A stretch of DNA of 64,000 bases from Batillaria attramentaria (Eukaryota; Mollusca; Gastropoda; Batillariidae), in contig JACVVK020000005.1 of the NCBI GenBank assembly GCA_018292915.2, forward strand, positions 5,320,001 to 5,384,000, in the 5' to 3' direction. Below are positions 12,043 through 22,303 of this stretch, in pieces; the stretch's first letter is position 1; every line of letters begins with the position of its first letter. A program made the translations under genes and the position numbers. The notes under the pieces are model-generated. The model saw nothing but the letters and a program-made list of their open reading frames with translations. It was not told the origin of the DNA and made no database searches.

Positions 12043-12203
12043 TGAGTGTGTGCGCGCATGTTTGTAAAATATGAGAATATTCAACAAGAGCAACAACGAA
12101 ATAACGGCAGACTGCGATGCCGGGTCTGATAGGAATGAAATATCAATACATGTATGCAACTGAATCGGTTATAATCTAATATCATATTGCAGCTGGAAGC
12201 GTG

Positions 12204-12207
12204 CACA

Positions 12208-12264
<57 letters not shown>

Positions 12265-12396
12265 CTCTCTCTCTCGCGTACACAGTGACGCACACGCACA
12301 CACACACACACACACACCTTTTCTCTCACTGACATACACAGTGACACACGCACGCACACACACGCGCGAGTCGGCGCGCACACACACTCAGTCTCC

Positions 12397-12471
<75 letters not shown>

Positions 12472-12484
12472 TTACATACACACA
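12204..12484. repeat. Cluster of (CA)n and (CT)n microsatellites
   Basis: Successive CA, CT, CA, CGCA and CT blocks fill about 280 bp, separated by short GACATACACAGTGACACACG-like linkers that themselves repeat (12276-12290 and 12330-12350). Confidence 0.95.
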
Positions 12485-12659
12485 ATCACCAGCGTTTCGA
12501 TCGAGCCCATGCATATGGTGGCTCCAAACGCCGTCCAGGCATCCCACACAGGATTACACCGACACCAGCGGATCATTCACGCCGACCCGGCCCGTCCTGC
12601 CCCGTCCCGCAACCAGTTCAGCTCGCTGTTGCCATTCAAAACAAAATAGACCTTTCCAG

Positions 12660-14160
12660 GCGCCCCAGCAACTGTTTCTATGGCCCGCATGAGGTGCAGC
12701 TACCTTCCCTACTCTGGCTCTGTTGGTAAAGTTCGCCCGTTAGGGGGGGGGGGGGGGGGGGGGGGGGCAAATGTACCCCTGTCATTTTGCAGAGGAAAAT
12801 GAATGACCCAAGCTATCCACTCAGCGGGATGATTCTATCCTCATTGCGCAGTATAAGGGTTTAACTGTACCCCAGGATTTGAAGTCACCTGACCGCTGAC
12901 TTCATTTTAGACTGTAACTTATGCAAAGCATTAAACCAATGTAGCTATCAAATACATGTATTTTTTATATACAGTGTAATTTGTAACCATTTCTTTTTCT
13001 GGAAATGTGCTTTTCAATGTGTGGAAATATCACGAGAACTGACCAGGCCGAAGGTTACGGTAAAATCACCCCAGGGCCCGCAGAGCAAGGGCAGAATCAC
13101 CCCTATGAGTGGGGAGATAGACCTACATTTGCTCCCCCTGCAAATGACTAGGGTGCATTTGCACCCCATAGTGGGTGAACTGTATAGAGTCCAGTAGCTG
13201 CAAGAAAAAACATGATCAATGTTTGTAGGGAAATATATATGCAACTATCGCATGTACACTTCCCATTTTTCGCACATCAATGCACTGCATACAAATGCAT
13301 TGCATGCACCATTGCCGACATGAGATTATCGTTACAACGTCGACGTCAACCTAGAAGTACCCATGGGGGTAACACATAAAAGCTGTGCTGTTTATCTGTC
13401 ACCATCCTAATATGAACGCTGCAAAACATTCCTGTAACACGATAAGCTTGAACAAAACACCCTGTCTCATCCGGCTGACAACAAAAACACCTGAGGAATG
13501 GTAAAAAGCAAAACTGTGTACAGCAAGCACTGAGCTTAAGCACTGCACAACTTCCTGAATGAGTTAGCGCAAAATGTCGTTATTCATGCATTTTCACAAT
13601 GGACCTGTTTCTTTGACAAGAAATGAAGAATGAAGAAACACATCACCGCACACTATTTTGTGCACTAAACAAATGGCCTCGGAATCAGAGCGGAAAAGGG
13701 CACTAAACCTGCAAACATCCACCACCACCACCCTCCATCGCCCCCCCCCCCCCCCCCTGAAATCAGAGCAGGTTAGTGGGTCAAATATCACCATTCTCAA
13801 AAGGCCTACATTCAGCACCTTTGCCAGTGTGGCATTTTTTTTTTTTCATGTATTTAAATGTTGTCTTGTCATTTATGCATGTGAGTGAGTGTCGGAATTA
13901 TGGCTTACACATTCATTAACTACCTCACAACAGGTTGCTTGAAAAGGTAGTGGGAGGGGAAGTGGTAGGGATACCGATGGGGGAAGGAGGGCACTGGTTA
14001 TAGCTCCTAGTAGTTGACTGCAGACCACCACTCTCGCCATCAGCAGCCCACCTGCAATCAGTTGTTCTGGTGGCAAAAAGTTAGCTAGCTCTACAGTAAG
14101 TTATCTCTTCTCCCACAACTATGACGAAGATCAGCTGAGAGAAAAAAATAAAATAACTAG
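12660..14160. other. Stretch without recognisable gene
   Basis: G-run at 12745-12767 and C-run at 13740-13757. Minus-strand ORFs at 13346-13543 and 13873-14076 have no family match and no convincing splice borders. Confidence 0.6.
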
Positions 14161-14177
14161 AAAGGCAAAAGCCTCCA

Positions 14178-15159
14178 TGGCTCCCTTGTGACAAGGGTCA
14201 AGGTCATTCACAAGTGTATGTTTGTACAGCTCTTATCACTATCTATCATCATGGCAAGTAAAGTGTCTCTGGCATTCCGAGTTCCTGGCAATATTACAAT
14301 TTTCCCCCAAACATTTTGTATGGCCTTGACCTTGGGTCAAGGTCATTAAAATGAGATCACATCAATGTCTATTATTATGCCAAGTTTGACGCCTCTAGTA
14401 TTTGTAGTTCCTCTGAAAACGGTAATGTTAAAATTCACAACAGACAGCTATAATGACCTTGACCTTCAGTCAAGGTCATTCAAAAAGGTAGGTCTCATTG
14501 CGGTCTATCATCATGCCTTGTTTGGTGCCTCAACTGTTTGTTGTTTCAGAGAAAATGCCAAGGTTAAAGTTTCCAAAAAACAGCCTGCATGGCCTTGACC
14601 TTGACTAAAAGTCATTGACCACAGGTGTGTCAGTGAAGGTGTTGCCAATATCTATCATTACACAAAGTTTGATGCTTCTGGTTCTTCTAGATTCCGAAAA
14701 AAATGCACATGTAAAAATTTCCAGACTGCTTTAATGACCTTGACCTTGGGTCAAGGTCATTTAAAATGGTTTGTGTGCATAGGTCTTTTCACTGTCTATC
14801 AGCACGCCAAGTTTGGCGCCTCTGCTATTTGTTATTTCTGAGAAAATGCCAATGTTAAGGTTTCACAAAAATAGCTTGTATGGCCTTGACCTTGACACAA
14901 GGCCATTGAATACATGTACATCTGTAAAGTTCTTATCAATGTCTATCATCATGCAAAGTTTCAAACCTCTGGTCTTTGTAGATTCCGTGAAAATGCCAAT
15001 GTAAACTTTTCAAACAGACAGCGTTAGTGACCTTGACCTTGAGTCAAGGTCATTCAAAATGATGTGTTTTGAAAGGTCTTGTGGTTGTCTATCAGCATGC
15101 CAAGTTTGGTGTCTCTGCTCTTTGTAGTTTCTGAGAAAACGACAACGTTAAAGTTTTCT

Positions 15160-15197
<38 letters not shown>

Positions 15198-15277
15198 ACA
15201 CACACACACACAGACAGACAGACAGACAGACGACGGAGGGTTATTACATAGACTCCCATTGTTACACAAGGGAGCCA
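14178..15277. mobile_element. Pearl-like element with internal tandem repeats
   Basis: Perfect 13-bp terminal inverted repeats: TGGCTCCCTTGTG at 14178-14190 and CACAAGGGAGCCA at 15265-15277. The body is about seven tandem units of 128-147 bp, each with the phrase TCTATCATCATGCCAAGTTT and a palindromic joint of the form TGACCTTGA...TCAAGGTCA. The right end carries (CA)n then (GACA)n. TIRs, core tandem repeats and a terminal microsatellite match the pearl/HINE design described in molluscs. No protein is encoded. Confidence 0.82.
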
Positions 15278-15412
15278 AAAACTTCATGAGACAGCTTAGT
15301 TTGATGCAAAAGCCAGAGATAAAAAATTGAAGGAAAGAGTAGGCACCAAATATGGTCATCAATCCATGCATTTGTTCTTCAGATATTCTATACACAAACT
15401 TGCTGCACATGT

Positions 15413-15413
<1 letters not shown>

Positions 15414-15459
<46 letters not shown>
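15414..15459. repeat. (CA)n microsatellite
   Basis: About 46 bp of CA just right of the pearl-like element. Confidence 0.95.
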
Positions 15460-15462
<3 letters not shown>

Positions 15463-15758
15463 GCAAATGCAATAAGCCTTCTTAAGTCAAAACATCGGGG
15501 TCACCCACAAGGAAAGAGGAAACTCTGCACATTGTTTTCAAAAAAATCCCTCAAAACCCAAAGCAAATGAAAAACTACTATATTATACTATCCAAATTTC
15601 GCAGAAATGTCAAACAGTTTTGGTCTCAACTTCTGCACATTTCCACAAAATCATTCAGAAAGCAGGAACCCTGATAACTGCATAAGCCAAGCAGTGAAAG
15701 CCTTGACTACCTAAAGGTACACATGCCCTAGCACTAGTAGCAGGACATGTACAGTAAC

Positions 15759-15982
15759 CTCGAACAGATCAAGGGTGGGGCTGCATGAGACCTGGACAGC
15801 TCCAGGATCTACTGTGATGTGCTGTGGTGACAAATGACAGATTTCCTCTACTGAGCGGAAATTAACGTGCAAGGTAAATCTCGTAGTACATGCAGCCACG
15901 CTCTGAGTATGAAGGCGAGTAGGCTTCACCAGCACCCATGTAACCGGATCACAATAGCACAGTTTCTCTTGTTTTCCCACCC
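15759..15982 (-). CDS. Possible second exon of the same unidentified gene
   Basis: The acceptor attttag is followed by two bases that complete the split codon from 17554-17632 (phase matches), then 74 open codons starting VGKQEKLCYCDPVTWVLVKP and including TRFTLHVNFRSVEEICHLSP, ending at a weak donor GAG|gttact. If that donor is not used, the frame runs 15 codons further to TAG at 15711-15713. The amino-acid composition looks protein-like, but I cannot assign a family. The match could be chance. Confidence 0.3.
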
Positions 15983-17150
15983 CTAAAATCTTTCACATTA
16001 ATTCATCATATCAAAAACAAAACAAACAAAAAAACGAGAAAGGACATGGAAGAAGTCAAGGAGAGGGGGAAATATTTGGTAAGAAGTGAGTTAAACGGAT
16101 TTGGAGAGAGATAAACAATGCTGTCAAGCTTTGTTACAATACATACAGCATACTTATGCCTCCTTCACACCCTTTCTCTACCCCCCCCCAACACCCCCCC
16201 CCCCCCCCCCCACACACGCACACACACAGCTCCCATCTTGTCTGGTGTGACTACACCTAAACAGACTAAGAGACTTCACTTTTCCCTTCACCTGAACTAT
16301 CAACTTAAAAATTAAAAATAAAAAAATTGGAAATAGTAACTGCCATATATCAGATATCCAAGACTGAAAACAATTTACCCCCCAAAAAAACCCTGACACA
16401 TTTCACAAACAAAGGATATATATATATATATATATATATATGACAAGGAAATGACAAAATACCTGTTAGAAGTGATTGTATGCTTGAACACTTCTGTGTA
16501 TGGTGAGACATTGCAGGGAACAACTGATGCTGCCACAACCAAAACACACCTGGGTTGGCACTCTCTTATTGCATTGCACTTAATCTCCGCAATATATCAG
16601 ACCAGCCTTACATTACCCGTACATTGCATGTAAATCAACTGGAGAGTCAAAGTACATGATTGTAATTGGTCGTAACTCTGATTAAAGGGAAATCTGTATT
16701 TGTATGAGGTTTCATTTTGGGCACCTGAAACTGGCAGGTAGTATTACAGGCGACAGCTTATGTCACGTTCTATTTTCATACAAACCCGCTGTGTGTTTAT
16801 AATCTGTGTGACAGATAATTATAGGCAGTGACTAAGTAGAACCACGGGTTGGGGTAATCAGTTGGGGTACGCTAGTTTCATACTTGATGTGCGATGATCC
16901 CTTGGGCCTTCAGGGTATGACAAAACAAGAGGTGTGACGGGTTAACCCCTTGTTATTCCTGGCAACGGTTCAAACGCTGAAATACGGCATCGCAGTAACT
17001 GCAGTGCAACACAGTTGGGTGCAGTTTGGGAAAACTCCGAATAAGAACATCCTTGATCTTACTCAATGATACTGGGTTTACTGGGAATTTTATGCGAAAC
17101 GTCATTCGCTTGGGGGGTAACTGGGGCGGCCGAGGGAGGGAACGGGGGGG
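15983..17150. other. Non-coding; possible intron of the unidentified minus-strand gene
   Basis: C-run at 16193-16211 and (TA)n at 16418-16441. No exon-like ORF seen. Confidence 0.5.
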
Positions 17151-17760
17151 GGGGTAGTGTCGTGAGGATCAGCTGAGCTACGCTGTGTCCTACTAAGTCA
17201 GTACACGCAAAACGTTACACAAAACTCACGGCCACGGGTCGCGAGCGGCTGTCTGCGTTCTACGTTTAAGCGCGCTTTTCCTGTCCGCTATCAAGACCTC
17301 TGCACTTTTGACCCCTCGGTGCATGCTAATCCCAAGAGCCACGGCCCATTAGCAGCATGCACCCTTTACTTCGGAGTGGAATCTGTCCACCGATTTCAAA
17401 TAAAACCGTTTTTACAAGTCCTAGTAGAGCAGGAAAAGGCAACAGACGACACGGGTCGCTTAGTCGCAGCGGCCGACGACCGTGTCGCGTCGCTACTGAG
17501 CTATATTGCGCGTACACGGATCGACCGGGCAAAGAAAAAAAGCGCCGACTCACCATCTTTCAGCTCGTGTGTCACGGTGCCCGGTTCTTCGCTGGCCATG
17601 CTGGAGGAAGAGCCTGAATCGACTGCTGCCATGGGGTTAGTTTGGTAGACTTTCAGTTTTTAGCACTGTTTTGAGCAGCACCAAGGTCCCCTTCCCAAGA
17701 TGCACGGACCCAGCCGGAAGCTCGGAACCTGTTGCTATATTTAGGACAAGCACGTGCCAA
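17150..17760 (-). promoter_or_regulatory. CpG-rich patch, candidate promoter region
   Basis: CpG dinucleotides are far denser here than in the surrounding AT-rich, repeat-rich DNA (for example around 17229-17275 and 17455-17520), and microsatellites are absent. It surrounds the candidate first exon and holds a TATA-like element at 17735-17743 on the minus strand. This is consistent with an unmethylated promoter, but no other promoter motif is decisive. Confidence 0.4.
17554..17632 (-). CDS. Candidate first coding exon of an unidentified gene
   Basis: On the minus strand a well-placed start (accccATGG) opens 26 codons beginning MAAVDSGSSSSMASEEPG and ending in a strong donor, GATG|gtgagt, in phase 1. 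A second in-frame Met follows at residue 12. It sits in a CpG-rich island with a TATA-like TAAATATAG at 17735-17743, about 100 bp upstream. Small acidic Ser-rich N-termini such as this are typical of first exons. I do not recognise the protein. It could be a chance ORF in CpG-rich DNA. Confidence 0.5.
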
Positions 17761-18379
17761 TGTTTTGGTTTTTCACGTCTGCCGCTCGTCGTGAGAGGTC
17801 GGTTACTTCACTGATGCGACCACCTGCCCTTGCTATCGACCGCGGCCAAAGGCTGAATAGACTTTATAGATTCCTTCACTTTTTTCATTTTTTTCCCCAG
17901 CTATGATGGAGCCGCGGCACATATTAAGAAGCCGCGCTGAGCCGCCGAACTGCCTGTGGCTGAATGTGTGCCGCGCACTGTATGAATGATGACTAACGCG
18001 ATGCCTGCCCCTGCAAAGGTATGCCGACAGCTCGGGTTATGAGTTTGAATCCTGGATGAAAAAAAACCAAACAAACAAACAAACAAAAAAAGTCTCAATG
18101 CTGGCTTTTCCCGCATCAGTTTTTTTTCCCGTTTTCACTCTTTGTGTGGAGAGAGAGAGAGCATAGTAAATTTGTTTGACGAATCACAGGTGATTGCTTG
18201 GGTCACGCAGACTCTGGCAATGAGCATGCTCGACACAAACACGACACATTCCATGCCGGCGGGCCAGCATCACTGGATCTTGGTTTATCAATGGCCAGAC
18301 ATTTACTGCACAGTGACACGTGACAGCATACATTTTGCCGGGAACGCCAATTAGCATGTCAGTCTAAATAAAGCACCAA

Positions 18380-18676
18380 GGCCCGTATGTAAAAGTCGAG
18401 GTTAATTTAACCCACGGCTACTGGCCTAACCCAGACTAGGACAAAACAGACCCAAAAGCAAAATGAAATTTAAAAAAAAAAAGCGAAGAAAGGAAGAAAA
18501 AAGCCTTCTATAACGGCTTAGGCACCTTGCTGGAATGGGCCCCGCTTCTTGATTTAAAAAACAACAACAACAACAACAACAAAAAACAGAAAATTTAACC
18601 CTAGAGCTAGTTTAGTTCGAGGTTACAATCTAAATCAGGACTAAAAGCCCTAACCTCGACTAGTACATACGAGCCC
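18380..18676 (-). mobile_element. MITE family A, inverted copy
   Basis: 297 bp in the opposite orientation to the copy at 645-922, with ends GGCCCGTATGTAA and TACATACGAGCCC (one change in the TIR). It has an internal A-run and a (CAA)n stretch. Confidence 0.8.
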
Positions 18677-19000
18677 TGACTAGTTTCCGCCCGTTCATGC
18701 GAGCGCAGGTGGATTTAACTGTTGGGCTGTTTAGCGCGGTGGAGACAAATGGACACGAAAAGGGATGCTGTTACAGAAAAGCACAAGCATTTCTCTGTCC
18801 CAGTTCACTGAGTTTCTTTAGTAAGGCCTCGCTGCCACACTGTCGCAAAAAAAATAAAATAATAAAGTAAAATAAATAAAAATAAAAACCCAAGTCTCGC
18901 GACAGACCTCACAGGCAGGCAAGGCAAGCCTGGCCCAAAGTGTACTTGGGTCTGATGCACGAAGACTGACAGACTAAGACGTAAGTCTCAGACTAGTTTG

Positions 19001-19184
19001 GGAAGCCGGGGTGGCCGAATGGTAGAGCGCTGCACTTTCAACTAATGCTCGGGTCGTGAGTTCGAATCCCGACTGGGGCCAAATATTTGTGCTGGCCTTT
19101 TTCTCGTTGCCCCGTCTTTGATATCACTCTCATGTGGTGGATAAGGACGTTAAACTCCCAAACACCCACCCACCCACCCACCCA
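19001..19184 (+). mobile_element. tRNA-derived SINE, family 1, with perfect TSD
   Basis: Complete element between 12-bp TSDs CAGACTAGTTTG (18989-19000 and 19185-19196). Head: GGAAGCCGGGGTGGCCGAAT... with B box GAGTTCGAATCCC. Tail: AGGACGTTAAACTCCCAAAC then (CACC)n. Confidence 0.92.
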
Positions 19185-19214
19185 CAGACTAGTTTGACTT
19201 GACTAAGTTGAGGC

Positions 19215-19394
19215 GGGTGGGTGGGTGGGTGTTTGGGAGTTTAACGTCCTTTTCCACCACATAAGGGTGATATCAAAGACGGGGCAACGAGAAAAAAGGC
19301 CAGCACAAATATTTGGCCCCAGCCGGCGGGATTCGAACTCACGACCCGAGCATTGAGAGTCCAACGCTCTACCATTCGGCCACCCCGGCTCCCC
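19215..19394 (-). mobile_element. tRNA-derived SINE, family 1, inverted neighbour
   Basis: Complete minus-strand element between 12-bp TSDs CTAAGTTGAGGC (19203-19214 and 19395-19406). It has a small GCGG insertion next to the B box. It lies tail to tail with the copy at 19001-19184, only 30 bp apart. Confidence 0.92.
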
Positions 19395-19612
19395 CTAAGT
19401 TGAGGCTAAAAGATGCACTGATAAACATAGAATAAGGCAAGTCGGGTCTGCGACTGTTTCGGGGACTAAACGGCAACGCACACTGATGATAGTCCCGGCG
19501 TGACTAAGTTGAGGCTAAAAGATGCACTGATAAACAGAGAATAAGGCAAGTCGGGTCTGCGACTATTTCGGGGACTAAACGGCAACGCACACTGATGATA
19601 GTCCCGGCGTAA
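19395..19612 (+). repeat. 109-bp tandem duplication next to a SINE
   Basis: Two units (19395-19503, 19504-19612) differ at very few positions (ACATAG/ACAGAG, CTGTTT/CTATTT, GTGA/GTAA). Each begins CTAAGTTGAGGCTAAAAGAT. The first starts exactly in the TSD of the SINE at 19215-19394. Confidence 0.9.
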
Positions 19613-19633
19613 CAAGTATGAGACTAGAGCCAC

Positions 19634-19815
19634 AGGGCGTCACATCAGCGAGAAATATAATCGAACAAAATATCCTGTCTGACAAGAAACGAATAGGACA
19701 TCTGTCCTGAGTATTGTCCATTGTGGCACAGAAATGATCGGACACATGTCTGCCTTTGTAAGATTGAAAGCTTTTGGACATTTCGAAAATGAATCGATGC
19801 CGGTCCGACGTGGAT
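19634..19815. mobile_element. MITE family B, inverted copy
   Basis: Left AGGGCGTCACATC, then GGACATCTGTCCTGAGTATT, CATTGTGGCACAGAAATGAT and CGAAAATGAATCGATGCCGG, the reverse complement of the family body. Confidence 0.65.
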
Positions 19816-20332
19816 GGGGTGGGGTGGGGTGGGTTGAGGCTTAACGCCGCGCAAGCCACAAGGACTAATTCTCGGTTAAGTGTGTCTGCACTACGTGAAA
19901 AAAATAAACAAAATGTAACGTTGAACAGCTGATGCAAACTGGTCTTCCGAGCTGTATACACCTAGGACATGCAGGAGACGCTGCACCTTCACGCTAATTT
20001 CTCGAATTCCCGATGTCCGACGTGGATATGAATTCCTGCAAGGAGCTAAGGTTCAGACTAGCCTAGTCTTTCTTCATGCGTCACACCCGCACACGTGGTC
20101 ACTAAATAAGAAACCGAAATTAAGCGTGTTTTTAGTACCGACTTGGGTGGTTTGCCAGCGGATTGTTGTGGCTTGCAGTTCTGCTCTTCCACTCAGCGCT
20201 GAGAAATCCAACTCACACAAAACAAACAAACAAACGTTCGTGGAACTTCTTCCATTCATGTCCTACTGTCGTGCTCGACAATAATTGACATTTTACATTG
20301 TAAAAGCGTTGTTGCTGTTTTGAATTTCATCC

Positions 20333-21149
20333 TTGTGACTGAAAGTGCCCGGCCCGGGTCTCAGCAGCTTGAGGCTAGAAATGCCCAAGGTCAATGCAGC
20401 TTGTGACTGAACTGAAGTGCCCGGCCGCCCGGCCGCGGACCTCAGCAGCTTGAGGCTAGAAATGCCCAAAGTCAATGCAGCTTGTGACTGAACTGAAGTG
20501 TCTCAGCAGCTTGAGGCTAGAAATGCCCAAGGTCAATGCAGCTTGCGACTAAAAGTGCCCGGCTCGGGTCTCAGCAGCTTGAGGCTAGCAATGCCCAAGG
20601 TCAATGCAGCTTGTGACTGAAAATGCCCGGCCCGGGTCTCAGCAGCTTGAGGCTAGCAATGCCCAAGGTCAATGCAGCTTGTGACTGAACTGAAGTGCCC
20701 GGCCGCCCGGGCCTCAGCAGCTTGAGGCTAGAAATGCCCAAGGTCAATGCAGCTTGCGACTAAAAGTGCCCGGCCCGGGTCTCAGCAGCTTGAGGCTAGA
20801 AATGCCCAAGGTCAATGCAGCTTGCGACTAAAAGTGCCCGGCCCGGGTCTCAGCAACTTGAGGCTAGCAATGCCCAAGGTCAGTGCAGCTTGTGATTAAA
20901 AGTGCCCGGCCCTGGTCTCATCAGCTTGAGGCAAGCAATGCCCAAGGTCAGTGGAGCTCGTGACTAAAAGCCTGCACGGCCCGGGTCTCATCAGCTTGAG
21001 GCTAGCAATGCCCAAGGTCAATGCAGCTTGTGACTAAAAGTGCCCGGCCCGGGTCTCAGCAGCTGGAGGCAAGCAATGCCCAAGGTCAATGCAGCTCAGT
21101 TGTGACTAACAGTGCCCGGCCCGAGTCTCAGCAGCTGGAGGCTAGAAGC
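20333..21149 (+). repeat. 67-bp minisatellite, about 12 units
   Basis: Units read CAGCAGCTTGAGGCTAG(A/C)A, ATGCCCAAGGTCAATGCAGC, TTGTGACTGAAAGTGCCCGG and CCCGGGTCT. Most are 67-68 bp. Three units are longer because CTGAACTGAAGTGCCCGG-like sequence is duplicated. The last four are the most diverged (CATCAGC, GCAAGC). Confidence 0.92.
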
Positions 21150-21884
21150 GTCATCGCGCCGGGGAGCATATCTGGCTTATTACACCCGACACTGACATTT
21201 TAATAATCTCGTGCAGAGTTCACTGACAGTGTGCGAGAACACAACAGAATATGTCGAAGATTAATTTGTTAACACTGTATCGTCACGTCGTTTGTGAGGC
21301 CCGCCCTGTTTCCAAGGTCGACCGTGCCGCTGCGTTCCGGCGTCAAGTTACTTTGCTGGCACTAATTTTCGTGAGTTAATTAATGTCTACGGAAAAGCTG
21401 TGCAAGAGAAAGCATGCGAATATGCTGACATCATGGGCGCGAACATGTCACTGTGACAGTAGAAGTGTAGATTGCTGGTCGGTGCGGCGAAACTTGACTG
21501 AAAAGCACGTTTTTGCGTTTGTGGACGGAACAGACAGCGTTCGTGTACAGTATTGAGCTGTTGCATGTCAAGTCATGAAAATGTGCGGACAGCCTCGTGC
21601 TTTTCCTATGGCACACAGTTTGTTTGTCCGCCTGGTATCCATGGAACATGTATCTCTAGTGTCATGGCCAGTGTGTGTAACACGTGATACTGACGCAGTC
21701 GAAAATCACGTGATCAGTCTCTGGTGCACAGCACTGGCACGGGTCAGGGACAGCCCCCTGGCGACCTTAGGGCTAAGGCATAACTATATTTCGGGTTGGT
21801 ACCTGACCTGTAAATATAAATTGACTGAAATTTTGGATATACAACTGACTTAGCGCGGACTTACTGGCAAACCTGTCTCACTAT
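21150..21884. other. Stretch without recognisable gene or repeat
   Basis: Unique-looking, moderate GC. ORFs to 92 codons without domain or splice support. Confidence 0.5.
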
Positions 21885-22080
21885 CTCAGGCCCGCCTGTC
21901 CCGCATCCGTGGGTTTCACGACAGCACCACCAACTGAAGAAGCGCGTTGGAGCTCGCGACTTCAAGTGTTCTGCCCCTGCTCTGTGGAACGCTCTGCCGC
22001 CTTAATTTGAAATCCAGCACATCCGCTGAGTTTTTCACGAACTACCTTAAGACCCATCATTTCTCAAGTTCTGATGCAGA
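21885..22080 (+). pseudogene. Degenerate LINE RT C-terminal remnant
   Basis: Frame-broken translation shows ARDFKCSAPALWNALPP, then remnants of FKTxLKTHLF, interrupted by stops. This is the same end-of-RT signature as the copies at 52822 and 60440 but much more decayed. It ends in a C-run next to a SINE. Confidence 0.65.
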
Positions 22081-22132
22081 CTCCCCCCCCCCCCCCCAAT
22101 TCTTTTTTAACTTTAAAACTTCTCCCTCCCGA

Positions 22133-22303
22133 GGAGCCGGGGTGACCGAATCGTAGAGCGTTGGACTTCCAATGCTCGGGTCGTGAGTTCGAATCCCAGC
22201 TGGGGCCAAATATGTGTGCTGGCTTTTTCATCGTTGCCCCGTTTTTGATATCACCCGTTTGTGGTGGAAAAGGACGTTAAACTCCCAAACACCCACCCAC
22301 CCC
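22133..22303 (+). mobile_element. tRNA-derived SINE, family 1
   Basis: Plus-strand copy, head GAGCCGGGGTGACCGAATCG and anticodon-loop region GGACTTCCAATGC, B box GAGTTCGAATCCC, tail AAGGACGTTAAACTCCC with CACCCACC. The A box has changes, so it is likely inactive. It abuts a LINE remnant upstream. Confidence 0.85.

Noticed and set aside
13346..13543. Third exon of the orphan minus-strand gene
   Set aside because: A possible acceptor exists, but the phase needed after 15759 gives an early stop and the composition is not protein-like.
17319..17648. 109-codon plus-strand ORF
   Set aside because: No splice or family support; it overlaps the better minus-strand first-exon candidate and is open because CpG-rich DNA has few stops.
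19001..19079. tRNA gene
   Set aside because: A and B boxes are present, but it is the head of a SINE with a body, a tail and a TSD, and the cloverleaf pairing is poor.
20333..21149. CRISPR-like array
   Set aside because: Repeat units abut without unique spacers; it is a eukaryotic minisatellite.
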